DNA from: Candidatus Coatesiibacteriota bacterium
GTDB lineage: Bacteria > Oederibacteriota > CAKKQC01
Assembly (NCBI GenBank): GCA_023265785.1
Contig: JAHFSL010000141.1
Coordinates: 1 to 6,716, forward strand
Length of the DNA: 6,716 nucleotides
Direction of reading: 5' to 3'
Part shown: piece after piece, positions 1 to 6,506 of the stretch
Layout: every line of letters begins with the position of its first letter
Position numbering within the stretch: the stretch's first letter is position 1
Notes under the pieces: model-generated
What the model saw: the letters and a program-made list of their open reading frames with translations, nothing else
What the model was told of the DNA's origin: nothing
Databases searched by the model: none
Program-made: the position numbers and the translations under genes

Positions 1-118
1 GTGATGTTCCGGCGGGGCTACTTGTGGTGAGAATCTGGTCCGCATCCAGGGTGGCGGGCTGAACGAGACGCTGAAACTTATCGTCAAGCCCAGGTGATGC
101 TATCTCCTTTCGGGCACG

Positions 119-127
119 TGTTACGAT
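119..127 (+). promoter_or_regulatory. Extended -10 element, putative leaderless promoter
   Basis: The sequence reads TGTTACGAT, an extended -10 (TGnTAnnnT). It ends exactly 6 bases before the ATG at 134, so transcription would begin at or next to the start codon. No -35 hexamer was found at the usual distance, and no Shine-Dalgarno sequence lies before this ATG. The same element with the same spacing occurs before the genes starting at 2552 (minus strand) and 5514. Assignment is by motif and spacing only. Confidence 0.45.
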
Positions 128-133
128 CAGAAT

Positions 134-319
134 ATGAACAAGAGACAGCGGGAGCTCTTGATCAATATCTGCGAGAAGGTGGCCGTCTATGGGATCACGG
201 CTGGTTTGGTCGGGAGATTCTTGAACCAGGGAATTTCCAGTCCTGACTTGATTGGATTGGGCGGAGTGAGCTTGACCCTGATGATTGTCGGCTATCGCAT
301 CGCCAAAGGATTTGAGTAA
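134..319 (+). CDS. Small two-pass membrane protein, unknown function
   Basis: The gene encodes a 61-residue protein of unrecognised function. The N-terminus is charged (MNKRQRE). Two hydrophobic segments follow, at about residues 12-28 and 36-55, separated by a short Asn/Gly/Ser/Pro/Asp-containing turn, and the protein ends in a short charged tail. It therefore looks like a helical hairpin in the inner membrane. The ATG at 134 has no Shine-Dalgarno sequence but sits 6 bases after an extended -10 motif, so it may be translated from a leaderless mRNA. Its TAA stop overlaps the ATG of the next small gene (TAATG), which suggests translational coupling and joint function. The surrounding DNA is about 50% GC (90 of 180 bases counted at 121-300), far below the genes to the right, which hints at different ancestry. 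A phage holin-like or small regulatory membrane protein cannot be excluded. Confidence 0.65.
   Translation: MNKRQRELLINICEKVAVYGITAGLVGRFLNQGISSPDLIGLGGVSLTLMIVGYRIAKGFE
305..310 (+). promoter_or_regulatory. Ribosome binding site for the 319 small ORF
   Basis: AAAGGA lies 8 bases before the ATG at 319, inside the end of the preceding gene. It is the best Shine-Dalgarno match I noted among the gene starts in this window, and it is the main support for the 44-residue ORF being real. Confidence 0.6.
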
Positions 320-453
320 TGCTCAATGCACTAAATGCGCTCACGCCAGGCCAATCCGCCATCGTGGCCATGAGTATGGTGCTCGTCACAGTCATCGTGC
401 TGGCGTGGTGGGGTGATCGCAAGCCCCGACACGCACCACGGACGCGGGGTTAG
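319..453 (+). CDS. Tiny single-pass membrane protein, coupled to the upstream gene
   Basis: This is a 44-residue ORF (ATG 319, TAG 451-453). The short N-terminus MLNALNALTPGQ is followed by one hydrophobic helix at about residues 13-31, rich in Val, Met, Leu and Ala and ending in two Trp. A strongly basic tail follows (residues 34-44, with several Lys/Arg and His). By the positive-inside rule the tail should be cytoplasmic. The ATG overlaps the TAA of the upstream two-pass protein, and AAAGGA stands 8 bases before it, so translation initiation is well supported. The function is unknown. The pair may form a small membrane complex, since tandem tiny membrane proteins with overlapping codons are usually made together. 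It is short enough to be missed by gene callers with a 60-residue cutoff. Confidence 0.55.
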   Translation: MLNALNALTPGQSAIVAMSMVLVTVIVLAWWGDRKPRHAPRTRG

Positions 454-495
454 CGTGAACGGTGTCACCACCGCCCGTGATCTAGGGGTAAGGTG

Positions 496-879
496 ATGGG
501 GATGTTTCAAGTGCGCGTGACGGTGGTGAACCCCGCTGATGCGGCCCGGTCCATCGAAGATCTCTTTTGGGTGGACACGGGGGCAACCTATTCCTTTGTC
601 CCCCGCGGCCGGCTGGAATCCATCGGGTTGGCGCCGGATGCCACCCGGGACATCGTGTATGCCAACGGGACGAAGTCCACATGTGGAATGGGAGAGGCAC
701 GCTTCCGAATCCAGGGAGTGCAGGAGGCCAGGACCTGTCCGGTGATCTTCGCGCCCAATGATTCGCTCCTGCTCCTCGGCGCCACGGCCTTGGAGGCCTT
801 TGGGGTTGCCGCCGACCCGGATTCACGGACCTTGCGGCCGATCGCTGCGATTATTGGCGGATTCCTCGCTTCGTCGTGA
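496..879 (+). CDS. Clan AA (retropepsin-like) aspartic protease
   Basis: The gene encodes about 127 residues, the size of a single-domain retropepsin-like protease that works as a homodimer. The active-site motif VDTGAT is at residues 26-31, with the catalytic Asp at 27. It is preceded by a beta-rich N-terminus containing a VVNPADAARS stretch. The second hallmark, LLLLGATALEAFG, is at residues 91-103 and is followed by a D-P (AADPD). This order and spacing match small prokaryotic clan AA proteases of the AF_0612-like type. No signal peptide or membrane segment is seen, so it is probably cytoplasmic, and the substrate is unknown. Possible starts are GTG 493, ATG 496 and ATG 502; ATG 496 gives a family-like MGMFQVRV start, and AGGGG lies at 484-488. 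The TGA stop overlaps the next ATG (TGATG), indicating coupling to the exported protein downstream. Confidence 0.85.
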   Translation: MGMFQVRVTVVNPADAARSIEDLFWVDTGATYSFVPRGRLESIGLAPDATRDIVYANGTKSTCGMGEARFRIQGVQEARTCPVIFAPNDSLLLLGATALEAFGVAADPDSRTLRPIAAIIGGFLASS

Positions 880-1307
880 TGGACAAAGGGCGGGGAAGTT
901 GCCTGCGTATTGCGAGGTATGGGCTGGGTCTTGTCCTGGTCGGGATGGTACCTGCCCTGGCGGCTCCGGCGGCCCGGTCGGGGGCCCCGGCGGTGCGGAA
1001 GGGGAATCCGGAATTCACCCCCGAGCAGATCCGCCTGCTCAAGACGGCCCGGGAGGACCACCGCCGGCGGATGAAGCCGCTGGAGGAGACCCTGCGCGCC
1101 CGGATGAAGGCGTTGCGCGAGGCGATTGGCGCCAAGGCACCCGACGAGGAGATCGCCCGGCGCCGTGCGGCCGTCCTCGAAACGCAGGCGGCCATGAACG
1201 CCGAGAACCGCCGGTTTCAGCCCGTGATTGCGGCGATCCTCACCCCCGCCCAGCGCGCGCGGATCCGGCCCCCAGCACCGGCCGCCGCTCCGCATACAGG
1301 CGGCTGA
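879..1307 (+). CDS. Exported Spy/CpxP-like (LTxxQ) small protein
   Basis: This is a 142-residue protein with a likely Sec signal peptide: Lys/Arg residues up to about 13, a hydrophobic core at about 14-27, and an ALA-type cleavage site near residue 28. The mature part is highly charged and helical. It opens with FTPEQ (46-50), continues through Arg/Glu/Ala-rich helices at about 50-118, and has a second LTPAQRARI motif at 121-129 before a Pro/Ala-rich tail. Paired F/LTPEQ motifs flanking helices are typical of Spy, CpxP and heavy-metal-resistor relatives, which act in the periplasm as chaperones or stress sensors. Family membership is inferred from motifs and architecture, not from strong identity. 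ATG 879 overlaps the stop of the aspartic protease gene (GTG 876 is an alternative), with no clear Shine-Dalgarno sequence, so coupling is likely. The last 68 bases overlap the convergent maf gene, including the codons for LTPAQ. Confidence 0.65.
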   Translation: MDKGRGSCLRIARYGLGLVLVGMVPALAAPAARSGAPAVRKGNPEFTPEQIRLLKTAREDHRRRMKPLEETLRARMKALREAIGAKAPDEEIARRRAAVLETQAAMNAENRRFQPVIAAILTPAQRARIRPPAPAAAPHTGG

Positions 1308-1896
1308 CCGTGCGTCCCGGAACGGGGACGCCGAACCGCCGGGCCAGGGCGGCGAACAGCCGGAGCGGAAAGCCCACCACGTTCAGGTAGTCGCCCGTGA
1401 TCCGGGCCACCAGCCGGCGGCCCTCGCCCTGGATGCCATAGGCGCCGGCCTTGTCGAGGGGCTCGCCCCCCGCGACATACCGGCGGATCGTGGCGGGGGA
1501 GAGCCGGCGGAAGGTCACCTCGGTGCGCTCGCTCCCGAGCATCCCGTGGCGGGTCCGGGCATCCTGGATCGCCACGGCCGTCACCACCTGGTGGGTGCGG
1601 CCGGAGAGTTGTGCAAGCATGGAGGCCGCGTCGCGCGGCGACCGGGGCTTGCCGTACAGCCGCCCGTCGAGGGCGACCAGCGTGTCGGCGGTCACGATCA
1701 CGCCCCGGGCCAGCCCCCGGCCGGCCGTCTCGACCTTGCGCCAGGCCAGCATCCGGGCCGCCTCCTCGGGGGGCAGGGACGGCATGGTTTCCCGGAACCG
1801 CACATGCAGGATCCGGAACGGCATTCCCAGCGCGCCGACCAGTTCCAGCCGCCGGGGCGAGGAGGTGGCGAGGACGAGGGGCGGGGGGAGGGTCAT
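1240..1896 (-). CDS. maf: Maf-family nucleotide pyrophosphatase
   Basis: This is a 218-residue Maf/HAM1-fold enzyme. Such enzymes hydrolyse (d)NTPs, especially dTTP, UTP or modified nucleotides, to the monophosphate and pyrophosphate in the cytoplasm, and are linked to nucleotide-pool cleaning and septum control. The N-terminal motif LATSSPRRLEL (9-19) is the family's SxSPRR phosphate-binding loop. E36 lies in the position of the conserved acid. TADTLV (69-74) carries the catalytic Asp71, and YGKPRS (81-86), LSGRTH (97-102) and the long DKAGAYGIQG block (148-157) follow, then GDYLNVVGFPL (168-178). Motif set and order are complete, so activity is expected; the substrate subclass is undecided. 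I start it at ATG 1896 because the SxSPRR block must be near the N-terminus and this ATG overlaps the TGA of the upstream HEAT gene (ATGA). The final ~30 residues go beyond the usual Maf core and run into the convergent gene. Confidence 0.93.
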   Translation of the reverse strand: MTLPPPLVLATSSPRRLELVGALGMPFRILHVRFRETMPSLPPEEAARMLAWRKVETAGRGLARGVIVTADTLVALDGRLYGKPRSPRDAASMLAQLSGRTHQVVTAVAIQDARTRHGMLGSERTEVTFRRLSPATIRRYVAGGEPLDKAGAYGIQGEGRRLVARITGDYLNVVGFPLRLFAALARRFGVPVPGRTVSRLYAERRPVLGAGSARAGRG

Positions 1897-2552
1897 GCCG
1901 CCAGCAGTCCCGCGAACCGTTCCGGCCAGGGCCGCCGCAGGACATTGGGGTACGCGGGCTGGCGGCCCTCCAGGATGGCGATGGCTTCGCGGACGGGCTC
2001 CGCCTCCCGCTCGTCGCACCGGGCCAGCAGGGCGCGGAGGGGTTCCAGCGCCCGGTCGTCACCCAGGTCGGCCAGCGCGATGGCAATGGCGCCCCAGAGC
2101 AGGACATCCCGGGTCAGCGCGTCCACGAGGAACCGCAGAGACGCCTCGCCGGGAATCAGCCCGATGGCGGCATAGCCCCAGGAGCGCGCCTCCCAGCCCG
2201 GGGCGCGGCGGGCGAATCCCAGCAACCCGGGCAGGGCCGCGGGGCCGGTGCGGGCCAGCGCCTCGACGGCCGCCTCGGCCAGGACATCGCCGTCCGGGAG
2301 TTCGAGCAGGCCCAGCAGGGTGGGCACGGCCCGTGGCGACCGGATCTCGCCCAGCGTGACCGCGATCCAGACCGGGGTCCAGTCGTCCTCGTCGGGGTCC
2401 AGCCCGCCGAGCAGGTCCATCAGTGGCCCCACCGCCTCCTCGCCCGCGTCCGCCAGTCCCGCGATCGCTTCGGTGGGGGGCGATTCCCGCGCGCGGGTGA
2501 GCGCCACGAGGTACCCCGCAATCAGCGGCGACACGACGCGGGCGTCCGTCAC
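1893..2552 (-). CDS. HEAT-repeat protein
   Basis: This is a 219-residue all-helical protein with four or so HEAT-like repeats: around residues 33-50, 58-83 (WIAVTLGEI, AVPTLLGLL), 88-113 (AAVEALARTGPAALPGLL), 125-147 and 152-177 (GAIAIALADLGDDRALEPL). The residue pattern (A-hxx-L-G-D/E, then A-hxxLhxLL) is that of PBS-lyase/HEAT_2-type scaffolds, which bind proteins or nucleic acids and have no catalytic residues of their own. No signal peptide is seen, so it is likely cytoplasmic. The start is GTG at 2552. AGGA stands 7 bases before it, but the same bases form part of an extended -10 (TGTTAGGAT) 6 bases before it. The TGA stop overlaps the maf ATG by 4 bases, so the two form one operon. The specific partner is unknown. 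Confidence 0.8.
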   Translation of the reverse strand: MTDARVVSPLIAGYLVALTRARESPPTEAIAGLADAGEEAVGPLMDLLGGLDPDEDDWTPVWIAVTLGEIRSPRAVPTLLGLLELPDGDVLAEAAVEALARTGPAALPGLLGFARRAPGWEARSWGYAAIGLIPGEASLRFLVDALTRDVLLWGAIAIALADLGDDRALEPLRALLARCDEREAEPVREAIAILEGRQPAYPNVLRRPWPERFAGLLAA

Positions 2553-2558
2553 GCGGTC

Positions 2559-2567
2559 ATCCTAACA
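2559..2567 (-). promoter_or_regulatory. Extended -10 / overlapping SD before the HEAT-maf operon
   Basis: On the minus strand the sequence reads TGTTAGGAT, ending 6 bases before the GTG start at 2552. It differs by one base from the element before the gene at 134 and has identical spacing. AGGA inside it could instead be a Shine-Dalgarno site at 7 bases spacing, so the two readings compete. No matching -35 hexamer was found. Confidence 0.4.
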
Positions 2568-2577
2568 TGCGCTGCGC

Positions 2578-2607
2578 TTGACCGGCCGCCGGACGGGAGC
2601 CTACGAT
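2578..2607 (+). promoter_or_regulatory. Putative sigma-70 promoter for rpoN
   Basis: TTGACC (2578-2583, five of six to the -35 consensus) and TACGAT (2602-2607, four of six to the -10) are separated by 18 bases, in the 72-base gap between the divergent HEAT gene and rpoN. Transcription would start around 2613-2615, leaving a leader of only about 10-12 bases that holds a weak GGA ribosome site (2614-2616). The prediction rests on motif match alone. Confidence 0.4.
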
Positions 2608-2624
2608 AAGCCCGGATCACGATC

Positions 2625-4073
2625 ATGGAACTTGGCCACTCACTCCGCCTCCGTCAGCAGGCGCGGCTGGTCATGACCCCCCAGCTCCAGCAGGTCATCA
2701 AGCTCCTGCAACTGCCCACCATCGAGCTGATTGACCATGTCCGGCAGGAACTCGAGACCAATCCCACCCTCGAAGAGGGGCAGGAGCCCGAGATCACCAC
2801 GGAGCAGGCCGACGCGCCCGCCCCCGCGGACGCGGCCGAGGAGACGATGGACAACTGGCTGAAGCTGGCGGCGGATGAGGAGCCGCGGGAGGCGCGCAAC
2901 CGCGACCGCGAGGAGGAGATGGAGGAGCGGCAGGAGGCCCGGATGGTGCCCACCCGCACCCTGCAGGACCACCTGATGGACCAGTTGCACATCACCGAGG
3001 CGTCCCCGGCCGACCTCAAGCTGGCCGAGTTCCTGATCGGCAATCTCGACTCCAACGGATACCTCACGACCCCGATGGCGGAACTGGAGGCCGGCTCGGG
3101 CGCCACGCCGGCCGCGCTGGAGGCGGCCCTCGCGCTGGTCCAGACGCTGGACCCGGCCGGGGTCGGCGCGCGCGACCTCAAGGAGTGCCTCCTGCTCCAG
3201 TTGGAGGAGGAGCCCGCCGCATCGCTGGCCCGCCGCATCGTGGAGCACCACCTCGCTGGGCTGGAATCATCCAATGGCGCCTCGGCCGCCCACCTGGCCC
3301 GGGCGCTGGGCGAGCCGCCGGCGGCCATCGCGGCGGCCCTCAAGCGGATCCGGGCGTGCGATCCCAAGCTGGGCGGCCGGTTCGCCCCGGCCCCCCCGTC
3401 CATCTACCCCGACGGCAAGGTGGAAAAGATGGAGGGGGAATATGTCGTCACCCTCAACGATGGCGGGGTACCCCCCTTGCGGCTCTCGCGGGCCTACCGT
3501 GAGCTGCTGGCCAACCGGCACGCGCTGGGGGAGGAAGAGCGCCGGTTCCTGCAGGACCGGTTCCGGTCGGCGCAGATGCTGATGCGGGGCATCGAACAGC
3601 GCCGGGTGACCCTGCACCGGGTGCTGGAGCACATCGTGAAGTCCCAGCGCGATTTTCTCGACCTCGGCGTGGCGCACTTGAAGCCCCTCACCCTGCGCGA
3701 GGTGGCCGATGCGGTTGGGGTCCACGAGTCCACGGTCAGCCGGGTGGTGGCCAACAAATACATCCACACGCCCCGGGGTACCACGGCCCTCCGGGACTTT
3801 TTCTCCAACCGCCTGCCGACCGCGGGCGTGACCGGCCGGTCCGGGGCGGGAACCTCGGCGGTGGCGGTGCGCGAGCGGATCAAGGACCTCATCGAGGCCG
3901 AGCCGCCCGGCGCCCCGCTGTCGGATGACGGGCTGGCGGAGGCGCTCAACCGGGAGGGAGTCACCATCGCCCGCCGGACCGTGACCAAGTACCGGGAGGG
4001 AATGCACATCCCGGCGGCCACCCAGCGCCGGGGCGGCTGGCAGAGCCAGAACGGGCGGCGCGCCTCGATTTAA
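2625..4073 (+). CDS. rpoN: RNA polymerase sigma-54 factor
   Basis: This is a 482-residue sigma-54, of usual length, which directs RNA polymerase to -24/-12 promoters opened by AAA+ activators. Region I (about 1-50) has the Gln/Leu-rich pattern MTPQLQQVIKLLQL (17-30). Region II (about 50-108) is strongly acidic. The core-binding domain spans about 110-330, with LAEFLIGNLDSNGYL (133-147) and LDPAGVGARDLKECLL (175-190). The helix-turn-helix TLREVADAVGVHESTVSRVV is at 356-375. The RpoN box, which reads -24, is ARRTVTKYRE at 449-458, one residue off the commonest form (ARRTVAKYRE). All regions are intact, so it should work. The common rpoN neighbours (lptB, hpf, ptsN) are not next to it here. A synthase gene begins 15 bases after its stop and may be cotranscribed. 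Confidence 0.97.
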   Translation: MELGHSLRLRQQARLVMTPQLQQVIKLLQLPTIELIDHVRQELETNPTLEEGQEPEITTEQADAPAPADAAEETMDNWLKLAADEEPREARNRDREEEMEERQEARMVPTRTLQDHLMDQLHITEASPADLKLAEFLIGNLDSNGYLTTPMAELEAGSGATPAALEAALALVQTLDPAGVGARDLKECLLLQLEEEPAASLARRIVEHHLAGLESSNGASAAHLARALGEPPAAIAAALKRIRACDPKLGGRFAPAPPSIYPDGKVEKMEGEYVVTLNDGGVPPLRLSRAYRELLANRHALGEEERRFLQDRFRSAQMLMRGIEQRRVTLHRVLEHIVKSQRDFLDLGVAHLKPLTLREVADAVGVHESTVSRVVANKYIHTPRGTTALRDFFSNRLPTAGVTGRSGAGTSAVAVRERIKDLIEAEPPGAPLSDDGLAEALNREGVTIARRTVTKYREGMHIPAATQRRGGWQSQNGRRASI

Positions 4074-4075
4074 GG

Positions 4076-4081
4076 TATATA
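4076..4081 (+). promoter_or_regulatory. -10-like TATATA before the synthase gene
   Basis: An AT-rich patch directly after the rpoN stop contains TATATA ending 7 bases before the ATG at 4089. It stands out in very GC-rich surroundings. AGAAGG follows it but ends only 2 bases before the ATG, too close for a normal Shine-Dalgarno site. It could give the gene its own leaderless start in addition to read-through from rpoN. No TGn extension is present, so this is weaker than the elements at 119 and 5499. Confidence 0.3.
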
Positions 4082-4088
4082 GAAGGCC

Positions 4089-5480
<1,392 letters not shown>

Positions 5481-5501
5481 CCGGCGCCTGAAGGGCGCTG
5501 G
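5481..5501 (+). other. Intergenic stem-loop
   Basis: CCGGCGCC pairs with GGCGCTGG (8 base pairs with one G-T wobble) around a 5-base loop TGAAG, starting right after the stop of the synthase gene. No T-run follows, so it is not a standard intrinsic terminator. Its right arm ends with the TGG that begins the -10-like element of the next gene. It could weaken read-through or stabilise the upstream mRNA. Confidence 0.35.
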
Positions 5502-5507
5502 TAAACT
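5499..5507 (+). promoter_or_regulatory. Extended -10 element before the Gfo/Idh gene
   Basis: TGGTAAACT (TGnTAnnnT) ends exactly 6 bases before the ATG at 5514, the same geometry as at 119-127 and 2559-2567. CTGACC at 5477-5482 is a weak -35 candidate at a 19-base spacing. No usable Shine-Dalgarno site is present, since GAAG ends 1-2 bases before the ATG. A leaderless start for the dehydrogenase-lpxB unit is the inference. Confidence 0.4.
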
Positions 5508-5513
5508 TGAAGC

Positions 5514-6506
5514 ATGCCTCCGCTCAAGGTCGGCGTGATCGGTGTCGGGCAGTTGGGCCAGCACCATGCCCGCATCTACGCTGGCCTGGGGCCCGAGGTG
5601 GAATTCATCGGGATCGCCGACACCGACGAGGCGCGGGGCCGGGACATCGCCCGCAAGACGGGATGCCGGGCGTTCACCGACTACCATGACCTGCTGGAGG
5701 CGGGGGTACAGGCCGTCTCCATCGCCGTGCCCACCCGCCACCACCACATCGTGGGGCGGGCCTGCCTCCAGCGCGGCATCCACACCCTGCTGGAAAAGCC
5801 GCTGGCCGCGACCCTCGAGCAGGCCGACGACCTGCTGGCCCTCGCCCGGGACCACCGGGTGGTTCTGCAGGTCGGGCATGTCGAGCGGTTCAACGCCGCG
5901 ATCCGCGCCCTGCTGGCCCTGAAGCCAGTGCCCCTCTTCATCGAGGTTCACCGGCTGGGGCCGTTCTCGCCCCGCACCGCCGATGTGGGCGTGGTCCTCG
6001 ACCTCATGATTCATGACCTCGACATCGTCCTGTTCCTCAAGGGCGCTCCGCCCGTCCGGGTCGAGGCGGTGGGGACGCCGGTCTTTTCCGCGCACGAGGA
6101 CATCGCCACGGCGCGGCTGGAGTTCGCGGACGGCTGTCTGGCCAACGTCACCGCCAGCCGGGTCACGCGCGAGAAGATGCGCAAGATCCGCATCTACACC
6201 CGGGATTCCTACATCACGGTGGACTACCTGAAACAGGATGTGGCGGTCATGCGCCTGCGGGACGCGGGCCCGGGCGCCGACTGGCTGGAGGGGGATGACT
6301 GGATGGACCGGCTCGAGGTCGAGCGGCCGCCGCTGATCCGCGAGGAGCCGCTGAAGCTCGAGATCCAGTCGTTCGTCCGGGCGGCCGCCACCGGGGGGGA
6401 GCCGGAGGTTTCCGGTGCCAAGGCCCGGGAGGCCATGGCGATCGCCAAGCGGATCACCGACGACCTGGGCGCGCGGCTGGTCCGGTACCGGGGCACCGCT
6501 TCCTGA
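5514..6506 (+). CDS. Gfo/Idh/MocA-family NAD(P)-dependent dehydrogenase, lipid A locus
   Basis: This is a 330-residue two-domain oxidoreductase, of typical family length. The N-terminal Rossmann fold begins with VGVIGVGQLGQHHAR (6-20), holding the GxGxxG-type nucleotide loop, and an acidic residue (D36) ends strand 2. EKPLA (94-98) contains the family's catalytic-region Lys. The C-terminal alpha/beta domain has GHVERFN (121-127) and DLMIHDLDI (163-171), whose Asp/His residues usually line the sugar site. Substrates in this family are mostly nucleotide sugars, sugars or inositols. The stop overlaps the start of lpxB, so the two are coupled. Genes of this type sit next to lpx genes in several Gram-negatives, and one characterised type (GnnA) oxidises UDP-GlcNAc at C3 so that lipid A can carry amide-linked chains. 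A GnnA role is an inference from context: the partner aminotransferase GnnB is not in view. Confidence 0.87.
   Translation: MPPLKVGVIGVGQLGQHHARIYAGLGPEVEFIGIADTDEARGRDIARKTGCRAFTDYHDLLEAGVQAVSIAVPTRHHHIVGRACLQRGIHTLLEKPLAATLEQADDLLALARDHRVVLQVGHVERFNAAIRALLALKPVPLFIEVHRLGPFSPRTADVGVVLDLMIHDLDIVLFLKGAPPVRVEAVGTPVFSAHEDIATARLEFADGCLANVTASRVTREKMRKIRIYTRDSYITVDYLKQDVAVMRLRDAGPGADWLEGDDWMDRLEVERPPLIREEPLKLEIQSFVRAAATGGEPEVSGAKAREAMAIAKRITDDLGARLVRYRGTAS

Noticed and set aside
5..97. Open frame (+) directly after a TGA at 2-4, with a protein-like composition
   Set aside because: It has no start codon in view, only about 30 codons, and sits at the window edge; it could be the tail of a truncated upstream gene or chance. 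The minus strand is also open here, so it carries no weight.
460..473. CGGTG/CACCG hairpin with a 4-base loop between the tiny genes and the protease
   Set aside because: Only 5 base pairs and no T-run; too weak to call a terminator.
455..496. 13-codon mini-ORF (GTG 455 to TGA 494-496) ending on the protease ATG
   Set aside because: No Shine-Dalgarno site and no attenuator-like codon run; such short frames are common by chance.
880..902. Possible sigma-54 (-24/-12) promoter using TGG and TTGC near the Spy-like start
   Set aside because: Spacing between the GG and GC elements is far too long, and it lies inside coding sequence.
1278..1307. Stem CGGCCGCC/GGCGGCTG near the convergent gene ends
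   Set aside because: 12-base loop, inside coding sequence of both genes, no T-run; expected in GC-rich DNA.
758..1390. Long alternative frames across the protease and Spy-like region
   Set aside because: Arg/Pro/Gly-rich shadow translation without domains, overlapping genes with clear motifs.
3464..3476. GGGGTACCCC palindrome inside rpoN
   Set aside because: Single occurrence in coding sequence explained by codons; no repeat partner or regulatory context.
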